Part shown: positions 1-8,268 of the stretch, piece by piece
Layout: every line of letters starts with the position of its first letter
Position numbering within the stretch: the first letter of the stretch is position 1
From: Prosthecobacter sp.
Lineage (GTDB): Bacteria; Verrucomicrobiota; Verrucomicrobiia; Verrucomicrobiales; Verrucomicrobiaceae
Reading direction: 5' to 3'
DNA length: 64,000 bases
Assembly (NCBI GenBank): GCA_021733925.1
Contig: JAIPJY010000005.1
Location: 142,078 to 206,077 of the forward strand
Notes under the pieces: model-generated
Told to the model about the DNA's origin: nothing
The model's input: only the letters and a program-made list of their open reading frames with translations
Databases searched by the model: none
Translations under genes and position numbers: made by a program

Positions 1-242
1 AGCTTCGTCAAATCGCGGCCTTCGAACAAAACCTGACCGGCGAGAATTTGTCCGGCCGGCTGTGGCAGCAGGCGCATGAGGCTCATCGCCGTCACACTTT
101 TGCCGCAGCCGCTTTCGCCGACGAGTCCGAGCGTCTTGCCGGCCTCAAGAACGAAGTCGACATCATCAACGGCGGTGAGCAGACCATGATCTGTTTGGAA
201 GCCGACACGCAGATCGCGTACTTCAAGGAGAGGCGCCGCCAT
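1..242 (-). CDS. Peptide ABC transporter ATP-binding protein (partial, N-terminus only)
   Basis: The minus strand reads [16 protein letters not shown] and continues to a Walker A motif GESGCGKS near residue 47, followed by [11 protein letters not shown]. This is the start of an oligopeptide/dipeptide-type ABC ATPase (DppD/OppD/YejF family), which hydrolyses ATP on the cytoplasmic face to drive import. Only about 80 residues are in the window; signature motif, Walker B and C-terminal oligopeptide domain lie beyond the left edge. The start codon shares one base with the stop of the binding-protein gene (TGATG), so it is the fourth gene of a translationally coupled operon. Whether it is a single ATPase or a YejF-like double ATPase cannot be seen. 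Confidence 0.88.
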   Translation of the reverse strand, partial: MAAPLLEVRDLRVGFQTDHGLLTAVDDVDFVLEAGKTLGLVGESGCGKSVTAMSLMRLLPQPAGQILAGQVLFEGRDLTK

Positions 243-2302
243 CACTTGGTCCCTCCTGACTTGAGGTTTTGATCAAAGACGAGATCGGTTTCGGGGAAGG
301 TCTTGCCACTGCGCATGGCGGCTTCGGTTTCGCGTTTCACATCCTCGTCGATCCAGTGCACATGACTGGACATCGGCAGCTCGCTGATGGCGACGTTGAA
401 GGTCTTTGCCGGCCATTGCACCCAGCGCCAGTAGGCCACGCGGTAGTAGTTCTGCTCGTAGGCGGGAATCCACGGCGCTTCGTCGTGGATGATCTGATCA
501 GCGCCCCACGAGGCGACGCGGATGGCCTCAATCGTGGTCGCGTGGCGTTCATCCTCGCAGAACTTGTCCATGCGCGGATCGGCGAAAGAGCAGAGGTTGT
601 TCGTATTTGGCCGGGGTGTTTTGCCGTCTTCCATGAAGGCGTCCTTGGAATGCCACCCCTGATAGTGGTCGGGAATCGGCGGGGTGACGCTGAAGGCCAC
701 GGAGGCGAGCTGATGCTTCTTTTGCGTCACTTTTTGGAAGTAGGCCGTGCTGTCCATGCCTTCGAGCTTGTACTCGAGCCCGCACTTGATCGCCTCTTCC
801 TTGAGCCGCTGCATGACCTTCTGCACAATCTCTGATTTCCGGTGCAGGATCGTGAGTGACAGGCGCTCGCCCTTGTCGTTGATGAGCACACCGTCGTTGC
901 CCTGCTTCGTGTAACCTGCCTTGGCAAAGTGCTCACGCGCGATCTGCACGTCAAACGGGCGCGCTTTGATCGGCGGATCACCGATGAGCGGAAAGCCCTG
1001 GCTGAAGGTGTTGAGCCGCTGGAAGTCGCCGCGCAGGTCGAAGTCGATGACCTTCTGATAGTTTGTCGCGTAGCAGAGTCCAAGGCGGATTTCCTTATTG
1101 TTCAGCGGCGGCATCGCCAGATTCAGCCACAGGCCGGCCTCGGAGCCGGGCCAGATGTTGTAGAATTTGGCCTTGTGGATGTAGCCGTTGAACACCTCGG
1201 GAATCTCCAGCTTTTCATACCAGTACTCCGGGATGCCCATCATGAGCTGCTCCACGTCGAGCTCGCCCTGGCGGAACAGCTCCAGCACCTTTTCCTGCAG
1301 CCGCACCACGCGATAGACGATGTGATCAACGTTGTAGCGGTTGCGGTAGAATTTTTTGTCCTTCGCCCACCAGTCTTTCACACGGGAGAGCGTCACGCTG
1401 CGGCCGAAGTGAATGTCCTCCTCATGGATCACATAGGCTCCGGCAGTGGGGCGGCAGCGCCACTGGTAGCGCTGCTCAAAGTCCGGCCCGAACTCGCTGT
1501 AAAAGCGGCTGGAGAGCGGCGTGGTGCTCACATAGTACGGTGCCAGCGGTTTGGGCTCCGTGAGAGAGATGGACAGCGTGTGCTCATCGTAGCGCGTGAT
1601 GTTGGCGTAGTTCTCCGCATACCACTGGTTGCCGAAGGGGTTCTTCGGATACTCGCTGAGCTGCATGTAAAACTGCGTGAAAAAATCATCCGCCGTGATG
1701 GGCGTGCCGTCGGAGAAGGTCGCCTCCGGATCGAGCCGGAAGTACACCGTGCGGTTGTCTGGCGAAACCGCCCACTCTTTGGCGATGCAGGGGATCACAT
1801 GGCCCGTTTCGGGATGCAGATTGATCAGCGCCATCTCGACGTCGTCATACTGGTAGCCGCGGAAGGAGCTGTTGCCGTTTTCGCCGAGGATGCGCAGCGT
1901 CGGCGGGAAGGAGAGAATGTACTGGCGCATCGTGCCGCCTTTCTTGGCATTCGCATCGCCGATCTCGGGCTCGTCCATGCCGTTCTCCCATTTCAAATCG
2001 GTGGGGATGTCCTCCGGCTTGGCGAAGGTGAAGTACTCCGGGTGCTGCAAACGCTCACGGGTGGCGGTGAGCTGCGCTTCCAGGTCCGCCTTCGCCACCG
2101 CATCGGTTTCCTTGGCGATCTGGGCGGGCAGTTCCTTCTCCTGGTTCTGCAGGCCCGCGAGCACCTTCTTGTTGTAGAACTCCCAAAAGGCGTCGCGCTC
2201 CTTGGTGCCGTCATAGGGCGGGAAATCCGCCGCATGCAGTGCACCGCCTAGCAGCGAGGCGAGCAGGACGGTGAACAGCGAACTGGAAACGGAAAACTTC
2301 AT
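242..2302 (-). CDS. Extracellular solute-binding protein family 5 (peptide/YejA-like)
   Basis: A 686-residue protein with a signal peptide (hydrophobic segment at about 8-22, cleavage after LHA-A). After a charged helical stretch (about 27-90) absent from simple DppA proteins, the family-5 binding fold begins ([19 protein letters not shown], then [20 protein letters not shown]). Such proteins bind oligopeptides or microcin-like substrates in the periplasm and deliver them to the two permeases. The length and the style of the middle region fit YejA-type rather than DppA-type proteins. Its ATG overlaps the TGA of the upstream permease (ATGA). The substrate cannot be told from sequence. Confidence 0.87.
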   Translation of the reverse strand: MKFSVSSSLFTVLLASLLGGALHAADFPPYDGTKERDAFWEFYNKKVLAGLQNQEKELPAQIAKETDAVAKADLEAQLTATRERLQHPEYFTFAKPEDIPTDLKWENGMDEPEIGDANAKKGGTMRQYILSFPPTLRILGENGNSSFRGYQYDDVEMALINLHPETGHVIPCIAKEWAVSPDNRTVYFRLDPEATFSDGTPITADDFFTQFYMQLSEYPKNPFGNQWYAENYANITRYDEHTLSISLTEPKPLAPYYVSTTPLSSRFYSEFGPDFEQRYQWRCRPTAGAYVIHEEDIHFGRSVTLSRVKDWWAKDKKFYRNRYNVDHIVYRVVRLQEKVLELFRQGELDVEQLMMGIPEYWYEKLEIPEVFNGYIHKAKFYNIWPGSEAGLWLNLAMPPLNNKEIRLGLCYATNYQKVIDFDLRGDFQRLNTFSQGFPLIGDPPIKARPFDVQIAREHFAKAGYTKQGNDGVLINDKGERLSLTILHRKSEIVQKVMQRLKEEAIKCGLEYKLEGMDSTAYFQKVTQKKHQLASVAFSVTPPIPDHYQGWHSKDAFMEDGKTPRPNTNNLCSFADPRMDKFCEDERHATTIEAIRVASWGADQIIHDEAPWIPAYEQNYYRVAYWRWVQWPAKTFNVAISELPMSSHVHWIDEDVKRETEAAMRSGKTFPETDLVFDQNLKSGGTK

Positions 2303-3819
2303 TGGTAGGTCGTGAATTTTTTCGGATCAAAGGCCTCCCGCAGCGCCTCACCGACAAACGTGACAAGCAGCAGGATGAACACCATCGCTGCGAACATCGA
2401 GACCGAGATCCACAGCGCGGAGAGGTGGTTGATGCCGTCATCAAACAGCCAGCCCCATTGCGGATACGTTTCCGGCAGTCCGAAGCCCAGGAAGGCCAGC
2501 GCGGTGAGTGATGAAATGATGCCAGCGACGCTGAAAGGCACATTCGTGACCACCGTGGCCAGCATGTTCGGCAGCAGGTAGCGTGTGAGGATGCGCCACG
2601 TGCTGGCTCCCTGCAGGCGTGCGGCGGCGATGTAGTCGCGCTCTTTTTCCTTGTAGGCCAGTGCGCGCAGCGAGTAGGTGAGGCTCGTCCACGAAAACAG
2701 GCAGATCACGCCGAGCAGGATGACGAGATTCATCTCCGCCACGGTGATGATGCTCACCACGATCATGACGATGTACAGGAAGGGCAGTTCTTCGATGATT
2801 TCGATGATGCGCTGGAAGGTGATGTCAAACACACCGCCGAGAAATCCCATCAACGAGCCAATGATGAGACCGACACCGTAGGTGAAAGCCAGATACAGCA
2901 CGATGGCTTTCAAATTGACCTGCCAGCCACCAAAAATCTGCGCCAGCACATCCCAGCCCTTGCTGTCCGTGCCGAGGTAGTGCTGCGCCTTCCACAGGGG
3001 CGGGATTGGCGGATAAATCGTCATCTCATAGGGGGTGACCGCCGCCTGCTCGAATTCTGCCTGCGGCATTTCGCCGGTCCACTTTTCACGTTCTTTGACA
3101 CCTGCCTTGTAGAACGCGGAGACCGCCAGACCACCGTTCTTGGCATAGCCCAGCGACTCGCCGTCCGGCACGCCTTTGCGGAAGCGCGTGTCCGTGTGCT
3201 TCAGTGTCGGCGCATCCACATACGAGGTGCGCGCACGGCCGGAGAACGGCGTTTTGTCCCCCGGCTTGAACCATTGGCCGTCGCGTTGCTCCAGCGTGAT
3301 GGACTGCAGCGTGTCGGAATCGAGCACGGGATCCCAGGGCACGATGGGCATCAGCACAAAGCCCCGCTGCTCCTTGCGCAGCACCTTTTTCAATTCGCGA
3401 TAGTTCGCCTCCTGCTCACCTGGCAGTCCGAAATCCTGCGCCTGATAGCGCTTCTCCGCAAAGGCCGGGAAATACGTCTTCCCATCGCAGCGCACCAGCA
3501 GCGCCCGCTTGCCGACAATGGCCTGGTCGAGCATCGCCACCGCGACGAGCGCCAGCAAAATGCGGAACGACCACCAGCCACGGCCGATGCTGCGAAAGCG
3601 GCGGAAACGCTGCAGGGTCACCGGCGTCCAGCGAATCTCACGCGGCAGGAACAGCAGCCCGAGCACACCGCCGGCGATCATCACCAGCGAGCTGATCCAG
3701 CCAAACTCAGGACCCATGCTGAAGAACCACGCGACCGTCGGAATCAGCAGGTGGCACAGCCTGCCCAGAATGGCGAGCGAACCGAGCGTGATCGCGATGA
3801 TGGAAAGTTTACGGTTCAT
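2299..3819 (-). CDS. ABC transporter permease, DppC/YejE-like, with long periplasmic insert
   Basis: A 506-residue inner-membrane permease. The C-terminal 250 residues carry the usual BPD-transporter core with the EAA loop region (YIAAARLQGASTWRILTRYLLP) and a typical TM end (LLVTFVGEALREAFDPK). The N-terminal half is unusual: two hydrophobic segments (about 8-60), a third at about 88-105, then roughly 180 residues of soluble sequence before the core at about 275. YejE proteins also carry an N-terminal loop, but this one is larger and includes a Gly-Tyr-rich piece (DGESLGYAKNGGLAVSAFY, about 213-231) resembling a MORN/YwqK-type repeat. It overlaps neighbours by 4 and 1 nt, so all are co-translated. 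Function: pore-forming subunit of the peptide importer. Confidence 0.87.
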   Translation of the reverse strand: MNRKLSIIAITLGSLAILGRLCHLLIPTVAWFFSMGPEFGWISSLVMIAGGVLGLLFLPREIRWTPVTLQRFRRFRSIGRGWWSFRILLALVAVAMLDQAIVGKRALLVRCDGKTYFPAFAEKRYQAQDFGLPGEQEANYRELKKVLRKEQRGFVLMPIVPWDPVLDSDTLQSITLEQRDGQWFKPGDKTPFSGRARTSYVDAPTLKHTDTRFRKGVPDGESLGYAKNGGLAVSAFYKAGVKEREKWTGEMPQAEFEQAAVTPYEMTIYPPIPPLWKAQHYLGTDSKGWDVLAQIFGGWQVNLKAIVLYLAFTYGVGLIIGSLMGFLGGVFDITFQRIIEIIEELPFLYIVMIVVSIITVAEMNLVILLGVICLFSWTSLTYSLRALAYKEKERDYIAAARLQGASTWRILTRYLLPNMLATVVTNVPFSVAGIISSLTALAFLGFGLPETYPQWGWLFDDGINHLSALWISVSMFAAMVFILLLVTFVGEALREAFDPKKFTTYQ

Positions 3820-5117
3820 TACTCAAAGCGAATGCGTGGATCCAACTGTGCCGTGATCACATCCGAGAGCACGTTGCCGAGCATGAGCAGCAGGCCGCCG
3901 ATCGTGACGGTGCCCATGACGATGGGGTAGTCTTTTTCAAGCAGGGCGTTGAAGCCCATCAGGCCGAAGCCGTCGATGTCGAAGATGCGCTCGATCAAAA
4001 AGCTGCCGGCCACCAGGACGGTCAGCGCCTGTCCCATCGTGGCGGCGGCCGGAATGAATGAATTGCGCAGCGCATGGCCGATGACGGCCTTTTTAAACTC
4101 CACCCCCTTTGCCATCGCCGTGCGCACATAGTCGCTGGCCAGCTGGTCCAGCAGGTTGTTTTTCACCAGCATCGTCAGTCCGGCAAAACTCCCCACCATG
4201 TAGCAGCACAGCGGCAGAAAGGCGTGATGAAACAGGTCGTAGATTTTCCCGAAGAAACCAAGCGCGGAGAAATTCGCGCTCACAAAACCTTCCAGCGGGA
4301 ACCAGCGCAGCCGTGCGGCAAACACGACCATCAAAAACACGCCGAGCACGAAGCCGGGAATTGCGTAGCCGAAGAAGATCAGCACCGAGGTGGCGGTGTC
4401 GGTGGGGGTACGATGTTTGATCGCCTTCAGCACGCCGAGCGGCACGCACACCAGATACGTCAGGATGATCGAAATGATGCCATAGAAGAGCGAGATCGGG
4501 AAGCGGCGCTTCATCATCGTCCAGACGGGCTCGCTGTAGCGCGTGGAGTCGCCGAGATTGCCCTCCAGCACACCGGCAAACTTCGGCTGGTAGATCAGCG
4601 CCACATAGGGCTGTGGTTTGTCGAGCTTCTGGCCTGGATTCGCCTTTTCCCATTCCCGCTTTTGCTGTTCGGGGGTGATGATGCGTGCGCGCCAGGCGGA
4701 GGTGTCCACACCCTGCAAGGGCATGATGGCCGCTGCGTTATGGTCATCACGTTTCACCACGACCACATTGGCGGTTCCGGGCAGCTTGACCTCGGTTTCC
4801 AGCTTGCCGTCTGCGAAGTCGGAACGTGAGCGGTTGATCTCTTTCGGCCAGGCGCCCAGCCAGGCCAGGTAGGCCAGGTGGAAGGGCTTGTCGTGGCCGT
4901 ACTGCTCCTGCAGCTTCAGGAGCTGCGCCGGTGTCAGTCCGCTTGATTGCTGCCGGCTGCCGCCACCGTGCTGGCCGTCGGCTTTCATGCGTGCTTCCAG
5001 CAGCGCCTGCTCCATCGGTCCGCCCGGCGTGAAACGAATGATGAAAAACACCACCAGCGTCATGCCGACAAGTGTCGGCGGGATCAGAAGCAGGCGGCGA
5101 ATTAAATAGGCGGTCAT
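3819..5117 (-). CDS. ABC transporter permease, DppB/YejB-like
   Basis: A 432-residue first gene of the ABC operon. It begins MTAYLIRRLLLIPPTLVGMT, the standard DppB N-terminal membrane segment, followed by IRFTPGGP. A roughly 150-residue periplasmic loop (about 40-190), longer than in DppB, precedes the five-helix core; the EAA region is SDYVRTAMAKGVEFKKAVIGH, and the protein ends with the family-typical VITAQLDPRIRFE. It forms the transmembrane channel together with the following permease. The 138-bp gap to the divergent gene at 5256 must hold the operon promoter; I see no convincing -35/-10 pair there. Confidence 0.88.
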   Translation of the reverse strand: MTAYLIRRLLLIPPTLVGMTLVVFFIIRFTPGGPMEQALLEARMKADGQHGGGSRQQSSGLTPAQLLKLQEQYGHDKPFHLAYLAWLGAWPKEINRSRSDFADGKLETEVKLPGTANVVVVKRDDHNAAAIMPLQGVDTSAWRARIITPEQQKREWEKANPGQKLDKPQPYVALIYQPKFAGVLEGNLGDSTRYSEPVWTMMKRRFPISLFYGIISIILTYLVCVPLGVLKAIKHRTPTDTATSVLIFFGYAIPGFVLGVFLMVVFAARLRWFPLEGFVSANFSALGFFGKIYDLFHHAFLPLCCYMVGSFAGLTMLVKNNLLDQLASDYVRTAMAKGVEFKKAVIGHALRNSFIPAAATMGQALTVLVAGSFLIERIFDIDGFGLMGFNALLEKDYPIVMGTVTIGGLLLMLGNVLSDVITAQLDPRIRFE

Positions 5118-5255
5118 TCAGGTTGTGGAACAGAAACCTCCGATAATACGCCGCTGCGCACAAGGATTTGTGTGTGATTTGAACGAATCATCATCCCATT
5201 TCGAAGAACTGCCCGATGCGAAGGCGCGTAATGGAGGTAACCTTCGGTCATCCGC

Positions 5256-6149
5256 ATGAAAACACTCTCCTCCCTTCTGCTCGTGTGTCTGCTGTCATCT
5301 TGCATGATGCCGTTAATGCCGGTGGGGTCGCAGAATCCTGGAGCGGATGTGGCGGTGCCGATGCAGCTGCGTGCTGGGACGCCGCATGTCATGGCCAGCA
5401 TCAACGGCCAACGCACCATTCCTCTGCTGCTGGACACCGGAGCCACTCTGAGCGTGTTCGAGCCTGACGTGGCGACCGCCTGCGGTCTCCTTCCCTCCGG
5501 CGGGGGCAGGATGCAAATTCGCGGTGTTCATGGCACTGCGGGGGCCAGCCAGGCGGTGATGAGCACGATGGACCTCGGCCAATGGCACGCGACAAACGTG
5601 CGGTGCTTGGTGCGTGGCATTTCCAGCTCTCGACCCGGCGGGCTTGGCAGCGCCATCCTCGGCATGGATCATTTGCGCAAGCATTGCAGCTTTATGACCA
5701 TTGATTACCAGCGCAACACAGTGGAGCTGGGTTTTTCACGTGCGTTTCAACCCACCCGCAGTGGGGTGACTCGCACGCCGCTGCGCTGGTCCATGGGCAT
5801 GCCCGTTATTCGCGTCAGTTCAGGCGGCGTCACCTGGGATGCAGTGGTGGATTCGGGCTCTACTTGGGGCATCGTGATCAATCAAAGCACCGCCGCTCGT
5901 CTGGGCCATGCGCACGACGGCATGGGCATGGGCCGAGGTCTGGTCTTGAGTGGTGTGGGCGGCAGTGTGCAGGCAGATCAGGTGGGTGCGCGCACGATTC
6001 AAGTGCCTTCGGCCACGCTGTGCGGGGAGACTCACCCCGGGGCGACCTTGTATGTCATGCCGGGGCCCATGCGCGTCGGTTCTCGGTTCTGGCAGGGCAC
6101 GCGTCTGACGGTGGATTTTCGCGGCAATGCGCTCTGGCTGGAGCGTTGA
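5256..6149 (+). CDS. Retropepsin-like aspartic protease lipoprotein
   Basis: A 297-residue predicted lipoprotein: MKTLSSLLLVCLLSSC gives a short signal peptide with a lipobox Cys at residue 16. Two half-sites of an aspartic-protease fold are visible: LLLDTGATLSVF (about 49-60) and AVVDSGSTWGIVIN (about 194-207), each with the catalytic Asp in D-T/S-G context. A two-lobed single-chain arrangement with a Gly-rich body suggests a periplasmic or outer-membrane-attached peptidase of the retropepsin-like clan. A purine-rich GGAGGT (5232-5237) lies 18 nt before the ATG, rather far for a ribosome site. The next gene is a paralogue. Substrate unknown. Confidence 0.75.
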   Translation: MKTLSSLLLVCLLSSCMMPLMPVGSQNPGADVAVPMQLRAGTPHVMASINGQRTIPLLLDTGATLSVFEPDVATACGLLPSGGGRMQIRGVHGTAGASQAVMSTMDLGQWHATNVRCLVRGISSSRPGGLGSAILGMDHLRKHCSFMTIDYQRNTVELGFSRAFQPTRSGVTRTPLRWSMGMPVIRVSSGGVTWDAVVDSGSTWGIVINQSTAARLGHAHDGMGMGRGLVLSGVGGSVQADQVGARTIQVPSATLCGETHPGATLYVMPGPMRVGSRFWQGTRLTVDFRGNALWLER

Positions 6150-6214
6150 GACCGCAACTCTTGTGCGCAGCGATGGTTGACAGCGGCAAGCCCTCAACGG
6201 ATGGCTTACGCACT

Positions 6215-7261
6215 ATGAATCGTCTGCACTTCACCATCGTCCTAAGAATGGCACTGGCGATCAACACAATGACAAGTCTCACGGGATGTGCCGACTCGTT
6301 TGCGGTGAAAAATGAGGCGGTGCCGGAGGAAATGCAAAAGCAGCTGCAGGCGCAGGCGATTCCAGCATCTGAGTTCAAGATGACGGAAAAGGGCGGCGTG
6401 AACATCCGGACGCACAGCGTGCCGCCACCAGAGGGCATGCTCAAGGTGCCCATGTACTATGAGCAAGGCGTTCCGTACCTTAAAGTCAGCCTCAACGGTC
6501 ACAAACCGAAAAAGTTCATGCTCGACACCGGCGCGGCCAGCAGTGTTTTCGATGCGGAGCAGGCGGTGGAATATGGCCTGCGCACCGTGCCGCAGATACG
6601 CCCCAACATGGCGGGAGTGCTGGGAATCGAGCCGGGCATGGCGGCGGTCATTCCGACTCTGCAGATCGGCACGTGGCGGCTGGAGAACCTGCCCTGCATC
6701 ATCCGCATGCAGCGCACGGCCGTGGGCAGCGGCATTCTGAAGGAGCATCTGGGGATTTCCTTGTTGGGTGTGAATCTGGCGGCCAAACACTGCAAGTACC
6801 TCACGCTCGATTTTTTGAAGGACGAGGTTGAGTTTGGTTTCACCCGCAGTTTTCCCGGGCCGGTGCGCAAACAAAAGCACAAGGCGAGCCTCAGCATGAA
6901 GCACGGCGTGCCGACGACGCTGCTCAAGTGCCGCAAGATTTCCTGGGAAGCCGTGGTCGATTCAGGATCTGTCTTCGGGGTGCAGCTGGACCGGCGCGTC
7001 GCCGAGGTTCTTGGCTATAAGAATGGCGGTTGGGATGTGGGCGGGAACTACCTGATCACCGGTGTCGGCGGCGCACAGACACCGAAGGAGGCGAATGTGC
7101 GCGTGCTGGAGTTCAAAGCCCTCGGGCTGTTCGGATCCTATTACCCCTTCGCGCAGGTGGATGTGATGCCCGGGCCGTCACGTCTGGGCACCTATCTGCT
7201 GGAGGATTACCGTGTGACCCTGGATTTTGAGCACAACGTGCTCTGGGTCGAGTGGGGTTGA
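6215..7261 (+). CDS. Retropepsin-like aspartic protease lipoprotein, paralogue of the preceding gene
   Basis: The frame is open further upstream, but the chosen ATG gives MNRLHFTIVLRMALAINTMTSLTGC, a lipoprotein signal with Cys about residue 25; earlier starts would fall within the preceding gene. The 348-residue product repeats the architecture of its neighbour: FMLDTGAASSVFD and AVVDSGSVFGVQL carry the two catalytic-type aspartates, and both proteins end in a similar block (DVMPGPSRLGTYL here, YVMPGPMRVGSRF there; then TLDFEHNVLWVEW versus TVDFRGNALWLER). Tandem duplication is therefore clear. It lies 65 bp downstream of the first copy, probably co-transcribed. The role is unknown; lipoprotein processing or cell-surface proteolysis is a guess. 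Confidence 0.75.
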   Translation: MNRLHFTIVLRMALAINTMTSLTGCADSFAVKNEAVPEEMQKQLQAQAIPASEFKMTEKGGVNIRTHSVPPPEGMLKVPMYYEQGVPYLKVSLNGHKPKKFMLDTGAASSVFDAEQAVEYGLRTVPQIRPNMAGVLGIEPGMAAVIPTLQIGTWRLENLPCIIRMQRTAVGSGILKEHLGISLLGVNLAAKHCKYLTLDFLKDEVEFGFTRSFPGPVRKQKHKASLSMKHGVPTTLLKCRKISWEAVVDSGSVFGVQLDRRVAEVLGYKNGGWDVGGNYLITGVGGAQTPKEANVRVLEFKALGLFGSYYPFAQVDVMPGPSRLGTYLLEDYRVTLDFEHNVLWVEWG

Positions 7262-7301
7262 AGAGAGGGGCGGCAAGAGCGGTCTTCAACGGCATTTTTT
7301 T
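7257..7301 (+). terminator. Candidate rho-independent terminator after the protease pair
   Basis: Arms GTTGAAGA (7257-7264) and TCTTCAAC (7283-7290) pair over 8 bp around an 18-nt GC-rich loop and are followed within 5 nt by a run of seven T (7295-7301). The left arm includes the stop codon of the second protease gene. It would isolate the protease pair from the respiratory operon. Confidence 0.55.
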
Positions 7302-7361
7302 GCGACAGAATCGCAATAGACAAGGATTGCATACAAAAGTTCAAAAAAATCAAGATGACGG

Positions 7362-7390
7362 TTGCAAACCTGCTCACGTCTCCCTATTCT
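7362..7390 (+). promoter_or_regulatory. Candidate promoter of the ACIII-oxidase operon
   Basis: TTGCAA (7362-7367) and TATTCT (7385-7390) are spaced by 17 nt, each matching 4 of 6 bases of the sigma-70 consensus. Transcription would start at about 7397 and give a 40-nt leader before actA. The match is moderate and no experimental support is visible. Confidence 0.45.
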
Positions 7391-7397
7391 AAACTTC

Positions 7398-7417
7398 CTT
7401 GTGAAATTTTTCACAAG
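7398..7417. promoter_or_regulatory. Perfect CRP/FNR-type palindrome upstream of actA
   Basis: CTTGTGAAATTTTTCACAAG is a perfect inverted repeat with 9-bp arms. It contains TGTGA-N6-TCACA, the exact half-site spacing of CRP-family regulators. It sits just downstream of the predicted -10 at the expected start of transcription, where a bound protein would be expected to repress; alternatively it forms a 5' hairpin in the leader. Which regulator binds, if any, is inference. Confidence 0.55.
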
Positions 7418-7437
7418 CTCATCTGCCGACACTTTCT

Positions 7438-8244
7438 ATGGGTAACTTTTTTCCGCGTTGGACCAACTGGCTGCCGCTCAAGCTCGCCATTGCCGTCGTG
7501 TTCATTGCCTTCGGCGTGAGTGTCGGCATCGCCTACTACTTCACACCGAAATACACTCGCGTAGGTTATGAACCGACGCAGCCGGTGCCATTTTCACACA
7601 AGATTCATGCAGGACAGCTCGCGCTCGACTGCCGGTACTGTCACAGCTTCGTGGAGACCTCCAGCCACTCGAACGTGCCGACGAATCAGACCTGCTTCAA
7701 CTGCCATGGCCCGGGCAAAGGCAACATCCGCAGCAATTCTCCCAAGCTGGAGATGGTCATCAAAGCCAACGAAACCGGCAACTCGATCCCATGGGTCAAG
7801 GTCCACAAGGCGCCTGACTACGTCTATTTCAATCACAGCGCCCATCTCAACCGCGGCATCTCCTGCGTGAACTGCCACGGCAAGATCAACGAGATGGAAG
7901 TCGTCCGCCACGATCAGCCACAGTCGATGGGCTGGTGCCTTGACTGCCACCGCAATCCTGAGAAGAACCTGCGCCCCCTCGAGTTCGTCACCAAGCTGGA
8001 CTATAAGCCTAGCGACCTGAAGCGTGATGAGTTTTATAAGACTCTCATCGACAAGAAGGTGCCGGCAGCCGATATCGCCACCACGATCGGCGGTGAAGGC
8101 GCCAAGGCTGACAGTCTTGAACAGATCGTCGCTCTCGCGGAGAAAACCTACGGTAAAAACGTGACCCAGACTGAAGTGGGCACCCAGATTAAGAAGCACT
8201 GGCAGATTCAGCCGCCGGAATCCTGCACCACCTGCCATCGCTAA
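7438..8244 (+). CDS. actA: Alternative complex III subunit ActA, pentahaem cytochrome c
   Basis: A 268-residue protein with an N-terminal membrane anchor (about 13-35) and five CxxCH haem c motifs: CRYCH (65-69), CFNCH (86-90), CVNCH (143-147), CLDCH (167-171) and CTTCH (263-267) at the extreme C-terminus. This is the haem pattern of ActA, which passes electrons within alternative complex III (quinol:acceptor oxidoreductase) on the periplasmic side. It is the first gene of a cluster in the standard actABCDEF order, which settles the identity. No strong Shine-Dalgarno precedes the ATG. Confidence 0.93.
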   Translation: MGNFFPRWTNWLPLKLAIAVVFIAFGVSVGIAYYFTPKYTRVGYEPTQPVPFSHKIHAGQLALDCRYCHSFVETSSHSNVPTNQTCFNCHGPGKGNIRSNSPKLEMVIKANETGNSIPWVKVHKAPDYVYFNHSAHLNRGISCVNCHGKINEMEVVRHDQPQSMGWCLDCHRNPEKNLRPLEFVTKLDYKPSDLKRDEFYKTLIDKKVPAADIATTIGGEGAKADSLEQIVALAEKTYGKNVTQTEVGTQIKKHWQIQPPESCTTCHR

Positions 8245-8268
8245 CCCCCGCGCCCCTTTTACTGACAC

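Noticed and set aside
929-2251. A 440-codon open frame antisense to the binding protein
   Set aside because: No start context or domain; the sense gene is a clear family 5 binding protein in a coupled operon.
5118-5255. A clear divergent promoter for the ABC operon and the protease genes
   Set aside because: A TATTAT-like box exists on the minus strand, but no matching -35 at a proper distance; not listed as a feature.
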